Shown: positions 7,496 to 16,058, counted from the stretch's first letter. The stretch: 50,255 nt of DNA from Sporosarcina sp. NCCP-2222 (GCF_023168145.1 NZ_BQYK01000005.1:161616-211870); one strand, 5' to 3'. The notes: a model not told the origin generated them from the letters alone. Made by a program: numbers and translations.

Positions 7496-9208
7496 ATGGC
7501 TAAAACACTTGATAAAGTAGATGTGGTAACGGTAGGAGTCGGCTGGACAGGCGGGATTATCGCAGCGGAATGTGCGAAAGCTGGCATGAAAGTACGTGGA
7601 CTGGAACGCGGGCAAAACCGAGGAACTGAAGATTATTCTTTGGTCCATGATGAATATCGCTATGCGATACGGTATGAATTAATGCAAGATCTCTCAAAAG
7701 AAACAATCACTTTCCGAAATAATGTGAAACAACGGGCACTTCCGATGCGGCAAATGGGTTCTTTCCTTCTCGGTGAAGGACTTGGCGGAGCCGGAACACA
7801 TTGGAACGGCATGACCTATCGTTTCTTTCCATATGACTTTCAAATTAAGACAGAAACCGAAAAAAAATACGGCAAGAACAAACTATCAAGTGACTATTTA
7901 ATCCAAGACTGGGGCATTACATACGATGAATTGGAACCGTACTATGATCGGTTCGAAAAAACAATGGGACTCTCAGGTGAAGACACCAACCCATTCTGGG
8001 GCAAACGGTCATCTGACTTTCCAACACCTCCCATGAAGAAAATGCCGCTACTCAAAAAGTTTGAGAAAGCGACAAAGGATCTCGGGTATCACCCATACAT
8101 GGTTCCATCCGCAAACCTCTCAGAGCCTTATGAAAATCCGGACGGTTCCCAACTTAACGCATGCCAATATTGCGGATTCTGTGAACGGTTCGGCTGCGAA
8201 TACGGAGCAAAGGCAAGCCCGGAAGTCACGGTCATCCCGGCGGCCCAAAAGACAGGCAACTACGATATTATCTTTAATGCGAATGTCGTAGAGATTTTGA
8301 CTAAAGGCAATAAGACGACCGGTGTCCGCTATATCGACACACAAACCGGTGAAGAAGTTATTCAACCAGCCGATGTCGTCGTGCTGACGAGCTATATGAT
8401 GAACAACGCAAAACTATTGATGGTTTCCAATATCGGAGATCAATATGATCCGGAGACCGGCAAAGGGACGCTTGGCAGAAACTATTGCTATCAAATTGAA
8501 CCGGGTGCAACCGGCTTCTTCGACGAACAGATGAATACGTTCATGGGAGCCGGCGCGCTTGGCATGACAATCGACGATTTTAATGCCGACAATTTTGATC
8601 ATAGCGATTTGGATTTCATTCACGGCGCCAGCATCTCCTTTGTCCAGTCTGGAAGCCGTCCGATCGGTACAAATCCCGTTCCATCTGATGTGCCGCTTTG
8701 GGGAGCTGAATTCAAAAAGGCTTCCATCGAAAACTTCACGCGAACGCTGGATGTATTCGGACAAGGCGCTTCCATGCCGCATAAACATAATTATTTGTCT
8801 CTTGACCCGACATACAAGGACAAATACGGCGTTCCGCTTTTGCAAATGACGTATAACTTCACTGAGCAGGATCGCAACTTGCACAAGTTCATCACGAAAA
8901 AGACAGTGGAAGTCATGGAAAAAATGGGAGCCAAAAAGACAGAAGGCGGCGGCCCATTGGCGGAATATGATATCGTGCCGTACCAGTCGACACACAACAC
9001 CGGCGGAACTAGCATGGGAAATGATCCAAATACGAGCGTTGTGAACACGTACTTGCAGCATTGGGACGTGGAAAATCTGTTCGTTGTCGGCGCAGGGAAT
9101 TTCAACCACAACAGTGGATACAATCCGACTGCGACGGTGGGTGCCCTTGCGTATCGAACGGCTGAGGGAATTCAGAAATACCGTCAAAAAGGCGGTTCGC
9201 TTGTTTAA
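7496..9208 (+). CDS. GMC family oxidoreductase, FAD-containing dehydrogenase subunit with a Cys-cluster motif
   Basis: 570 residues. The FAD dinucleotide fold has GVGWTGG at residues 14-20 and LERG at the end of beta-2. GEGLGGAGTHWNG is the FAD-contact loop, and the C-terminal GMC signature includes STHNTGGTSMG and FNHNSGYNPTATVGALAY with the active-site His/Asn region. Cysteines 223, 226, 229 and 234 (C-x2-C-x2-C-x4-C) resemble the Fe-S binding patch of fructose/glucose/gluconate dehydrogenase large subunits. There is no signal peptide, so export must depend on the Tat-signal partner encoded just upstream. The substrate is probably a sugar, sugar acid or polyol; no cytochrome c subunit is encoded here. 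Confidence 0.88.
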   Translation: MAKTLDKVDVVTVGVGWTGGIIAAECAKAGMKVRGLERGQNRGTEDYSLVHDEYRYAIRYELMQDLSKETITFRNNVKQRALPMRQMGSFLLGEGLGGAGTHWNGMTYRFFPYDFQIKTETEKKYGKNKLSSDYLIQDWGITYDELEPYYDRFEKTMGLSGEDTNPFWGKRSSDFPTPPMKKMPLLKKFEKATKDLGYHPYMVPSANLSEPYENPDGSQLNACQYCGFCERFGCEYGAKASPEVTVIPAAQKTGNYDIIFNANVVEILTKGNKTTGVRYIDTQTGEEVIQPADVVVLTSYMMNNAKLLMVSNIGDQYDPETGKGTLGRNYCYQIEPGATGFFDEQMNTFMGAGALGMTIDDFNADNFDHSDLDFIHGASISFVQSGSRPIGTNPVPSDVPLWGAEFKKASIENFTRTLDVFGQGASMPHKHNYLSLDPTYKDKYGVPLLQMTYNFTEQDRNLHKFITKKTVEVMEKMGAKKTEGGGPLAEYDIVPYQSTHNTGGTSMGNDPNTSVVNTYLQHWDVENLFVVGAGNFNHNSGYNPTATVGALAYRTAEGIQKYRQKGGSLV

Positions 9209-9259
9209 TTCCGCCTGCCATCCTTCAAAAAAATATAAAAAGAAGAAAGGTTGATCACT

Positions 9260-9466
9260 ATGAATCTTGCAGCGATCGGAGTACCAGGTCTCATTATCAT
9301 TCTCGTCATCGTCTTAATCCTGTTCGGACCGCGGAAATTGCCTGAAGTGGGATCCGCAGTCGGCAAGACACTGGCGGAATTCAAAAAGTCCGCAAAAGAA
9401 GTCATGGACGATGAAGAGAAAAACGACAACGGAGAAGTCAAAAAGATTACCAGTACTGAAAAGTAG
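9260..9466 (+). CDS. tatA: Twin-arginine translocase subunit TatA
   Basis: 68 residues starting at ATG 9260 after GAAAGG. One N-terminal transmembrane helix (about residues 7-22) is followed by the invariant FGPRKLPE hinge and an amphipathic helix ([18 protein letters not shown]), then a charged tail. This is a standard TatA/E. It forms the oligomeric protein-conducting element of the Tat system. Placed directly after the Tat substrate genes and before tatC, it is likely dedicated to this dehydrogenase, as TatAd-TatCd is to PhoD in Bacillus subtilis. Confidence 0.93.
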   Translation: MNLAAIGVPGLIIILVIVLILFGPRKLPEVGSAVGKTLAEFKKSAKEVMDDEEKNDNGEVKKITSTEK

Positions 9467-9474
9467 GTGATAGC

Positions 9475-10368
9475 ATGGATCCATACCGCGATCACAACAG
9501 ACAAGTTCTCAGCCCATTAGACAAAAAACGGAAGGAAGACTCGGCACCCGTCGAGACTTCCGCTCCACCTAATGAACAGGCACCTATACCGCCTGCCGCT
9601 AAAAAAACACCTGCCGAACAACCGGAAACAAATGCGCAAGAACCTCTAACCGCATTCTTTGAAGAACCGACTTTCTTTGAACACTTAGGTGATTTACGCA
9701 AGCAGCTGATCAAAAGCGTCGCCGTGTTTCTGGTGTTTTTCATTGCCACCTTCAGTACGATCAATCTCTGGTTCCCCTACATCACGCGGGGCTATAAATT
9801 AATCGTATTGAGCCCAATGGAAGTCATTTCATTTTATACGACGATTTCCGCCGCATTAGCTTTTGGCCTGGCGATTCCGTTCCTTTGCCATTTCCTATGG
9901 CAGTTTGTGAAACCCGGACTGACGGAGAAGGAAGGACGATTCCTAAGTTTGTACTCCCCATTCATCCTATTGCTCTTTGTAGCGGGTCTCGCATTCGGAT
10001 ACTATATCGTCAATCCATTGAGTTACAATTTCTTAGTGAAACTCGGGAAAATGAATTTTGAAGTCATGATTTCAGCAAAAGAATACGCACGTTTTCTATT
10101 GCTGACAACCATGCCGATCGGATTGCTTTTTGAACTGCCCATCGTGGCACTCTTCTTATCATCCATCGGCATCCTGACATCCGACACGTTGAAGAAAGTC
10201 AGAAAGTGGTCCTACGTGGTTTTGGCGGTCGTCTCCGCCCTCATCACCCCACCTGACTTCTTCAGCCAACTCATCATTCTGATCCCAATGATCGGTCTCT
10301 ACGAAGCCAGCATCTTCCTTGTCACCCGGACCGAAACCCGGCTGGCCTCTGCAGATTTGGCATCATAA
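9475..10368 (+). CDS. tatC: Twin-arginine translocase subunit TatC with a long disordered N-terminus
   Basis: 297 residues. Residues from about 66 (FFEHLGDLRKQLIKS, the signal-recognition N-terminal motif) to the end form the six-helix TatC core, including FVKPGLTEKEGRF and the terminal ALITPPD...PMIGLYEASI. The first 65 residues are an added hydrophilic, Pro/Ala/Glu/Lys-rich tail absent from typical TatC proteins of about 245 residues. The ribosome site (GTAGGTGATAGC) overlaps the tatA stop codon, so the two are probably translationally coupled. TatC recognises the twin-arginine signal. Last gene of the operon, followed by a strong terminator. Confidence 0.93.
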   Translation: MDPYRDHNRQVLSPLDKKRKEDSAPVETSAPPNEQAPIPPAAKKTPAEQPETNAQEPLTAFFEEPTFFEHLGDLRKQLIKSVAVFLVFFIATFSTINLWFPYITRGYKLIVLSPMEVISFYTTISAALAFGLAIPFLCHFLWQFVKPGLTEKEGRFLSLYSPFILLLFVAGLAFGYYIVNPLSYNFLVKLGKMNFEVMISAKEYARFLLLTTMPIGLLFELPIVALFLSSIGILTSDTLKKVRKWSYVVLAVVSALITPPDFFSQLIILIPMIGLYEASIFLVTRTETRLASADLAS

Positions 10369-10372
10369 AAGG

Positions 10373-10415
10373 AAAAGCGTTCAATGGCTATTAGCAGCCG
10401 TTGATCGCTTTTTTA
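10373..10415 (+). terminator. Intrinsic terminator of the Tat/GMC operon
   Basis: AAGCGTTCAATGGCT pairs with AGCCGTTGATCGCTT around a 6-nt loop, followed by T6. Confidence 0.85.
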
Positions 10416-10609
10416 TTCGTATCGGCTATCAACAGATGATACCAATGTAACTTTTCAATGTCTGAAAACAATCAGTTAAAATTTTTAAACTTCTTAAAGA
10501 GAACAGCCCAACTGCTTTGAGACCTTTACAAAGAGTGTCCAATTCGAAATTGCAATTATATGTTTTTTTAATACTGCCACCCGTATAAACAAAAAACGAT
10601 AGTGTAATC

Positions 10610-10662
10610 AAAAAAGGCTGACAGAAAACTATCATAGGTTTTCCATGCAGCCCTTTTTTATA
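10610..10662. terminator. Isolated terminator-like hairpin
   Basis: GGCTG...CAGCC with inner GAAAACT/AGGTTTTC pairing, flanked by A6 on the left and T6 on the right, so it could stop transcription on either strand. The 200 bp to its left contain no recognisable gene. It may close read-through from the DUF2628-like gene (minus) or be the end of a lost gene. Confidence 0.55.
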
Positions 10663-10737
10663 AAATAAATAACTTATAAATACAAGTAGTACGATATGCT
10701 ATGTAACTTGATACATAGAAATTTCTTTCAAGCTATA

Positions 10738-11043
10738 TTAAGCGGCTAAAATTTGGTTGTTCACTAATACGGAACGTGATTGCTCATCAGCGGGATAATA
10801 ACCTTTTTCAATAAGTTCTTTGATATAAATTTTATTATAGATGAAACAAAATACCAAACTAGTAACCCATGCCCCGATACCGAAAGTAAAAGAACCTAAT
10901 ACACAGGCAATAATAAACATAATAACAGCCCATTTTAAATCACCGCGAAATAGTGCTGGCAAAAACCCAAAGAAAAATGTCGTCCAGCTAAATCCTACTT
11001 TCACTCTCTTTGACAATCCTGCTTTGTTTGTCATTGTAATCAT
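10738..11043 (-). CDS. Small membrane protein, DUF2628-like
   Basis: 101 residues from ATG 11043, preceded by GGGGGG. The motif FSWTTFFFGFLPALFRGDLKWAV is typical of the DUF2628/HrgC-like group: an aromatic-rich re-entrant segment, then two transmembrane helices (about 39-58 and 60-78), then NKIYIKELIEKGYYPAD at the cytosolic end. Role unknown; members often sit as single genes in Bacillota. An upstream in-frame ATG at 11067 would place the ribosome site inside the gene and is rejected. Confidence 0.75.
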   Translation of the reverse strand: MITMTNKAGLSKRVKVGFSWTTFFFGFLPALFRGDLKWAVIMFIIACVLGSFTFGIGAWVTSLVFCFIYNKIYIKELIEKGYYPADEQSRSVLVNNQILAA

Positions 11044-11373
11044 TCCATTCCCCCCTTTCTCTAACATGATAGGTAATTTCTCATAGTGTTTAAAAATACC
11101 ATCCTGCCGAGCACTATATTAATTAGCACAGGCAGCAAACACTTAATCAGTCATCGCTGTAATATCATTCCAATGACTAAGTACATATTATCAACGAGAT
11201 TAAAAAGTATCAATACTTATTTGTAATAGTAAATTTGATATAGTTATAGATTGTCTTTTGAAATTATCTGTTTGGTTAAGGCAGAGGACAAAATACCCCC
11301 TACACTGTACTTTAAGCATGCAAAAAACGCTACCCTACATACATTTAGCCTGTAAGTACACCTAATTAAACTG

Positions 11374-11748
11374 CTATCTTTCCACTAAAATCGTACTTTT
11401 CAGCAAATACTCAACCTTATACCTGAGGGCAAGCTGGCGTAAAAAAGAAAGCAATTCTTCGCTGCCCAATTGATCATCCATGAAAGCATCCAGCTTCGAA
11501 CGGTATGCCTCCTTCTCTTCCTCAGTCGCATATTTCTTGAAGTAGCCCCACATATGCTGATACGCATTACAGACGGAGCCCTTTGTCGGATTGATCTTTC
11601 CCGCTTCCTCAATGAGTTGATCGACCCGCGCCATGTCCGTCCCCTGCTTCAATACTTCTCTTATTTCGTTATAATGCTTCTGGCTATGAAACATGACACG
11701 ATATTTCTCCCGGCTCCATCGCTGCTGTCTCTTTGCTAGGTCGTTCAT
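11374..11748 (-). CDS. YbgA/DUF1722 family protein
   Basis: 124 residues, ATG after AGGAG at 8 nt. The pattern W-x4-KYRVMFHSQKHYNEI, GSVCNAYQHMWGYFKKYATEEEKEAY and a C-terminal YLLKSTILVER matches the DUF1722 domain. In other bacteria this domain is found alone or fused to DUF523 next to photolyase genes; here it is the stand-alone form. It is a predicted helical cytosolic protein. No function is established. First gene of a possible minus-strand group only if transcription crosses the 35-bp gap from the gene at 11784. Confidence 0.8.
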   Translation of the reverse strand: MNDLAKRQQRWSREKYRVMFHSQKHYNEIREVLKQGTDMARVDQLIEEAGKINPTKGSVCNAYQHMWGYFKKYATEEEKEAYRSKLDAFMDDQLGSEELLSFLRQLALRYKVEYLLKSTILVER

Positions 11749-11783
11749 CCAATCACTCCTGAATCAATGAAAGTAAGAGCTTT

Positions 11784-12317
11784 CTATCTTCCATAGGATT
11801 CTAAATACGCCATTATATCATCAGATCCTAAACTATCACGATCTGTACTTACTGCATGTGCCACTAATAAAACTCGATTATTAACCGCGAAATAATCAAC
11901 AGTCAAATCAAAATCGTCTGGACTGCCTATATCCACTTTCTCATCATTCGCCAAATAATAAGCGACGATGCTATGTTTTTCAAAACGGCCAAGCTCTTCT
12001 GTTGGTCTTGCAAATGCTACTGTAATGATTTGTTCAGCGGCCGGCCGTTCTGCTATTGAACTGGTAACCCCGTCTTCCCGAATGCCCCATTTCTTTGATT
12101 TGGAATATATGAGTCCGATCCTGTCTGAATTGGCCAACATGAAAAGCGTTCCCGTTTCATCTTTCAGCACAGCATACTTTTCTTGCTGTAAAATATCTTC
12201 TTTCGAAAAGCCCTCATCTTTTAAAACATAGACGACACTACCATATCTGTAATAGAAAAGACTCAACAATCCCAGGCTTATGAATAAAACAACTCCCCCA
12301 AGAAAAGCCCTTTTCAT
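11784..12317 (-). CDS. Membrane-anchored protein of unknown function
   Basis: 177 residues with one N-terminal transmembrane segment (about 5-24) and a 150-residue extracytoplasmic domain containing no cysteines. The start ATG follows GGGGGAAATT. The extracellular part alternates strands and acidic turns (VLKDETGTLFML, YLANDEKVDIGSPDDFDLTVDYF). No family recognised. It lies 28 bp downstream of the DUF4256 gene and 35 bp upstream of the DUF1722 gene on the same strand, so the three may share a transcript. Confidence 0.65.
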   Translation of the reverse strand: MKRAFLGGVVLFISLGLLSLFYYRYGSVVYVLKDEGFSKEDILQQEKYAVLKDETGTLFMLANSDRIGLIYSKSKKWGIREDGVTSSIAERPAAEQIITVAFARPTEELGRFEKHSIVAYYLANDEKVDIGSPDDFDLTVDYFAVNNRVLLVAHAVSTDRDSLGSDDIMAYLESYGR

Positions 12318-12345
12318 AATTTCCCCCTATCCATTCAGCCTTAAT

Positions 12346-12903
12346 TTACACTCTCAATGAACCGCGGAAGCCCCTTGCAGCATAATAGGAGTCCGCCCCA
12401 TTATGATAGACAAAGACCGTATCGTAGCGTCGATCACAAAATAGCGCCCCGCCCAGTTTTCGAATCATCGATGTTGTTTGTACCCAGCTTGATGTTTTTA
12501 AATCAAATGCCCCGAGTTCCTGCAGTTTCCGATATTCCGCTTCCGAAAGGATTTCGATTCCCATGGCAGCCGCCAGATCCATCGCACTGTTCTCCGGCTT
12601 ATTCTTCTTCCGTGCTTCCAACGCCTTGCGATCATAACAAAGGCTTCTACGACCTGCTGGGCTTTCTTTTGAACAATCATAAAATATGATTTCACCTGAC
12701 TCCGGGTCCTGCCCTACTACATCCGGCTCCCCGCCGGTTCTTTCCATTTCATAAAGAGAACCCAGTTTTTCTGAATTTGCTTTCAATCTCGCTTCGACCG
12801 CCGCCCACTCCAGCTCCTCATGACGCTCTTTGTTTTGTTCAAAACGGGTTTGCAATGTTTGAAGCAGTTCTCCAATTTCTTCAGCTGATAAATTATTTTT
12901 CAT
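12346..12903 (-). CDS. DUF4256 family protein
   Basis: 185 residues, ATG 9 nt after AAGGAG. Recognised from the conserved block GGEPDVVGQDPESGEIIFYDCSK, the LCYDRKALEARKKNKP segment, and the terminal SSWVQTTSMIRKLGGALFCDRRYDTVFVYHNGADSYYAARGFRG. The protein is soluble with no signal peptide. The family is widespread and uncharacterised; no catalytic assignment is made. It is the promoter-proximal gene of the minus-strand cluster 12903-11374. Confidence 0.82.
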   Translation of the reverse strand: MKNNLSAEEIGELLQTLQTRFEQNKERHEELEWAAVEARLKANSEKLGSLYEMERTGGEPDVVGQDPESGEIIFYDCSKESPAGRRSLCYDRKALEARKKNKPENSAMDLAAAMGIEILSEAEYRKLQELGAFDLKTSSWVQTTSMIRKLGGALFCDRRYDTVFVYHNGADSYYAARGFRGSLRV

Positions 12904-13029
12904 ACGATATGCTCCTTCTTCTCTTATTACGTATCACTATTATGCTTGACGTGTACGCATTTCGCCATTCTTAATGTTAAGATAGTACATATAAAATCGG
13001 GAACAGCTGTTAGAAAGGGAGTGTGGGCA

Positions 13030-13737
13030 TTGGACTTTGAAACTGTGATGCAGGAACTGGAAGCCCTCGGCAAGGAGCGTACGAAAAAAATATATCTATC
13101 CAACGGAGCGCACGAGCCTGTTTTCGGCGTAGCTACCGGGGCGATGAAACCGATCGCAAAGAAAATAAAAATCAATCAGCCATTAGCTGAAGAACTGTAT
13201 GCGACCGGAAACTACGATGCCATGTACTTCGCTGGCATTATTGCAGACCCAAATGGTATGACGGAATCCGATTATAATCGCTGGATCGAAGGCGCGTATT
13301 TCTACATGCTTTCTGACTATGTCGTAGCGGTCACCTTATCTGAGTCAAAGATTGCCCAAGAAGTTGCAGACCGATGGATCGCAAGCGGCGATGAACTTCG
13401 CATGTCGGCTGGTTGGAGCTGTTACTGCTGGCTGTTAGGGAACCGGAAGGACCATGAATTTTCGGAGAGTAAAATTTCCAAGATGCTCGAGATCGTGAAA
13501 GATACGATTCACGATTCCCCTGAACGGACGAAATCATCTATGAATAACTTTCTCTATACAGTTGGCATTTCTTATGTACCCTTGCATGAAAAGGCACTCG
13601 AAAAGGCAAAGGATGTCGGTAGCGTGGAAATCAAACGGGAGAATAAAAAACCTAGCCTGCTGAATCCCTTTGAGAGTATCCAAAAAGATTTGGATAAAGG
13701 AAGGCTTGGTTTTAAGCGGAAGTATGTAAGATGTTAA
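13030..13737 (+). CDS. DNA alkylation repair (AlkD/HEAT-like) family protein
   Basis: The best start is TTG 13030, 8 nt after AAAGGGAG, giving 235 residues; a GTG at 13021 sits too close to that site, and a longer frame from 12946 has no ribosome site. The sequence is all-helical with HEAT-like repeats: FGVATGAMKPIAKKI, ELYATGNYDAMYFAGIIADP, WIASGDELRMSAGWSCYCWLLG. This matches the ALK/AlkD-like superfamily of alkylated-base glycosylases. Whether this member is an active glycosylase is uncertain, since many relatives with this spacing are uncharacterised. Single gene ended by a very strong hairpin. Confidence 0.75.
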   Translation: MDFETVMQELEALGKERTKKIYLSNGAHEPVFGVATGAMKPIAKKIKINQPLAEELYATGNYDAMYFAGIIADPNGMTESDYNRWIEGAYFYMLSDYVVAVTLSESKIAQEVADRWIASGDELRMSAGWSCYCWLLGNRKDHEFSESKISKMLEIVKDTIHDSPERTKSSMNNFLYTVGISYVPLHEKALEKAKDVGSVEIKRENKKPSLLNPFESIQKDLDKGRLGFKRKYVRC

Positions 13738-13741
13738 GGTA

Positions 13742-13783
13742 AGAGCGGCCTTCCTGGAATATAGGAAGGCCGCTCTGGTTTTC
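13742..13783. terminator. Strong intrinsic terminator
   Basis: A perfect 14-bp stem (AGAGCGGCCTTCCT / AGGAAGGCCGCTCT) with a 7-nt loop followed by GGTTTTC; it separates the convergent repair gene and SRPBCC gene. Confidence 0.85.
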
Positions 13784-13802
13784 TGTTCATTAAAAAGGCT
13801 TT

Positions 13803-14264
13803 TTACACTTGAACACCTTTCAGTTCAATGCTCGTAATCTCCTCCGCAATCGCTTTGGTGAGATCTTCCGCTGTTTTCGGAACAAAAGATTTCAAAATGG
13901 CATTGATCATTGGGCCCATTACCCCTTTTGCCGTGATGTCCAAGTTCCCGTGCATCTCCGTTTCGGAATCCGAAATGGCTACTGCTTTAAAATACCCTTC
14001 GCCTGCAAAGTTTTCATTGATTCCTGTTAAGTTAAAGGTAACGAGGGATGGCTCTTTCCATTCAGTAATGTCAATTTGCAGTTTTACTGTTTTTTGCATA
14101 ATCCCGATGTCACCTTTGAATGTCCAGGTGGATTGTGTGTCACTTAAGATTTCATGCTCCATATACCCCGGGACGAGTGGCGCCCATCTATTCATATCAC
14201 TGACGAAATGCCACACCTTTTCAATCGGGACATCTAGTTTGATCACATGAGTTCCGCTTGGCAT
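13803..14264 (-). CDS. SRPBCC/CoxG-like lipid- or ligand-binding domain protein
   Basis: 153 residues, ATG after a perfect TAAAGGAGG. The START-like fold is recognisable from VPIEKVWHFVSDMNRWAPLVPGYMEHE, GDIGIMQKTVKLQIDITEW and the long C-terminal helix PKTAEDLTKAIAEEI. CoxG-type proteins bind hydrophobic ligands and often accompany flavin oxidoreductases. The gene lies 14 bp downstream of the FAD oxidoreductase gene, so the two form an operon; it may bind or deliver the substrate of that enzyme. That role is inferred from context only. Confidence 0.82.
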   Translation of the reverse strand: MPSGTHVIKLDVPIEKVWHFVSDMNRWAPLVPGYMEHEILSDTQSTWTFKGDIGIMQKTVKLQIDITEWKEPSLVTFNLTGINENFAGEGYFKAVAISDSETEMHGNLDITAKGVMGPMINAILKSFVPKTAEDLTKAIAEEITSIELKGVQV

Positions 14265-14278
14265 ATTATGTTCCTCCT

Positions 14279-15958
14279 TTACGGTTGTAGTACTTCTTCC
14301 AACTCGCTAATCTCGCGGGACGCCACATTGCCGACATGCTTTCCAGCCAAGTAGCCGAATGTCAATGCAGGTCCTATCGTTCCGCCTGCTCCTGGATAAG
14401 CGCCACCCAAAATGCCCATTGCTGCATTTCCAGCAGCGTACAGTCCCGGAATGGCTTCTCCGCGCAGACTCATTACTTGCCCATTTTCATTAATGCGCGG
14501 GCCGCCATTTGTACCTAAGGAGCCTGGATAGATCGGCAACGCGTAGAATGGTCCCTTTTCAATCGGGCCAAGCATTGCTTCCGGTCCTTGGAATCCTGTT
14601 GCAAATTTTTCAAAGTGCAGCGAGCCACGGTTAAAGTCAGGATCCTCCTGGTTTCGCGCATGCTCATTAAATCGCTCGACGGTCGCTTCCAATTGATCCG
14701 GATCCAATCCGATTTGTCCAGCGAGTTCCCGTATGCTGTCTGCCTGAGCAATCCAGTCTGGCGCTTTTTCGCCTGGCGCCATCGTTACGATTAGTGTGCG
14801 GTCTTTCAATTGTTGATCAAAAATCATATACACATTTGATTGATTTGGAAGCGACTGCGTATTTTGATCATATGTGTAGAATGACTTCGGTAGATCCATA
14901 TAAGTCGAACCTTCATTCACAAAGCGCTTTCCGTGTTGATTCACAATAATTGAATTTGCCATCGTACGCGCCTGCGAATCGATTTGATTGTAAACTCTGC
15001 CCTCATATTCAACGGTAGGATCTACAAACGCCGGAGACCACCAAGCTTCACTCATGTTACCCAGTGCAGCTCCCGCTTCCATCGCCATGATTAATCCGTC
15101 CCCTTCGTTGTAGGCCGGTGTATGCGGATGCGTAATGGCACCTTTTAAGAATGAACGGACGAGCTCTTTGTTCCATTCGAAACCGCCAGAAGCGATCATG
15201 ACACCTTTCCGTGCACCGATAAAGCAATTGGTTCCATCCTCTTTTTCTGCACGGACGCCGATGACGGCCCCTTCCTCATTCATCACGAGTTCTTTTCCAG
15301 GCGTTAACGTGAGTGTGACAATCTTCCGATCGAGCACCGCTTTAAAAAGACTTCCAGCCAGGGCCCGTCCCATTGTGGTAATGTTCTTCTCCATCCGGGA
15401 AGCGACAAGTGTAAAATCAATATCAGCCGGATCCACAGCTCCGCCCTCTTCCAACGTCAATGGAGGAAAAATCGGGTTACGCCTAATTTTCTCTGACCAA
15501 TCTCCCAAATCATTCAGTGGAAATGGCAGCGGATCGAGAGAGCGTCCTTCCTTCACTCCCCCTGGCAGATCCGCGTAATAATCACCATAGCCTTTCGGGA
15601 CAGAAAATTTAACAGGCGTATGCTCATGCAAGTAATCGATCATTTTCGCCCCGTTTTCAATGAAAACATCAATTAAATCAGGATTCGGCTCACTGCCGTG
15701 CGTCAATTTTGTTATATACTTTTTGGCGTCTTCATGTGAATCTTCTAAACCTAATTCCTTCATATAGCGGTTATTCGGAATCCAAGGAATGCCCCCTGAA
15801 AATGCAGTCGTACCACCAATTTGATCTGATTTTTCTAGAATGATGACTTCGGCTCCTTGATCGTGTGCAAGAATGGCTGTTGTTAAGGCTGCACCTCCAC
15901 TGCCTATTACAACAACATCCGTTTCTACATCCCATTTCATTGTAGTTTTTAAGATCAA
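14279..15958 (-). CDS. FAD-dependent oxidoreductase of the 3-ketosteroid dehydrogenase / fumarate-reductase-like family
   Basis: 559 residues from a TTG at 15958, 7 nt after GGGGAGG; the first ATG (15940) has no ribosome site. Motifs: DVVVIGSGGAALTTAILA (Rossmann FAD loop), VIILEKSDQIGGTTAFSGGIPWIP (the second FAD contact, typical of KstD), the FAD_binding_2 insert domain, and the C-terminal GLYAAGNAAMGILGGAYPGAGGTIGPALTFG. These place it with flavoproteins that dehydrogenate ring ketones or reduce enoates; the substrate cannot be fixed. It forms an operon with the SRPBCC gene and is divergent from a TetR regulator, with a palindrome over its promoter. Confidence 0.82.
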   Translation of the reverse strand: MILKTTMKWDVETDVVVIGSGGAALTTAILAHDQGAEVIILEKSDQIGGTTAFSGGIPWIPNNRYMKELGLEDSHEDAKKYITKLTHGSEPNPDLIDVFIENGAKMIDYLHEHTPVKFSVPKGYGDYYADLPGGVKEGRSLDPLPFPLNDLGDWSEKIRRNPIFPPLTLEEGGAVDPADIDFTLVASRMEKNITTMGRALAGSLFKAVLDRKIVTLTLTPGKELVMNEEGAVIGVRAEKEDGTNCFIGARKGVMIASGGFEWNKELVRSFLKGAITHPHTPAYNEGDGLIMAMEAGAALGNMSEAWWSPAFVDPTVEYEGRVYNQIDSQARTMANSIIVNQHGKRFVNEGSTYMDLPKSFYTYDQNTQSLPNQSNVYMIFDQQLKDRTLIVTMAPGEKAPDWIAQADSIRELAGQIGLDPDQLEATVERFNEHARNQEDPDFNRGSLHFEKFATGFQGPEAMLGPIEKGPFYALPIYPGSLGTNGGPRINENGQVMSLRGEAIPGLYAAGNAAMGILGGAYPGAGGTIGPALTFGYLAGKHVGNVASREISELEEVLQP

Positions 15959-16030
15959 CTCGATTCCTCCCCTTCCCATTTCAGAAAACGCTTACATGAC
16001 CATGAATAAATTGTATTTATTGACATGGCG

Positions 16031-16058
16031 TTGTCTTGTATAATTATAGATAAGACAA
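16031..16058. promoter_or_regulatory. Probable TetR operator, 28-bp palindrome
   Basis: Perfect arms TTGTCTT (16031-16037) and AAGACAA (16052-16058) flank an AT-rich 14-bp centre. It lies in the spacer between the divergent TetR and FAD oxidoreductase genes and covers the -10 of the latter, as expected for a repressor site. Confidence 0.6.

Noticed and set aside
10429..10635. Minus-strand 68-residue frame between the tatC terminator and the DUF2628-like gene
   Set aside because: No ribosome site, no family resemblance, and it spans an intrinsic-terminator-like hairpin.
16020..16044. TTGACA ... TATAAT as a plus-strand promoter for tetR
   Set aside because: The spacer is only 13 bp, too short for sigma-A. 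The TATAAT is better explained as part of the palindrome.
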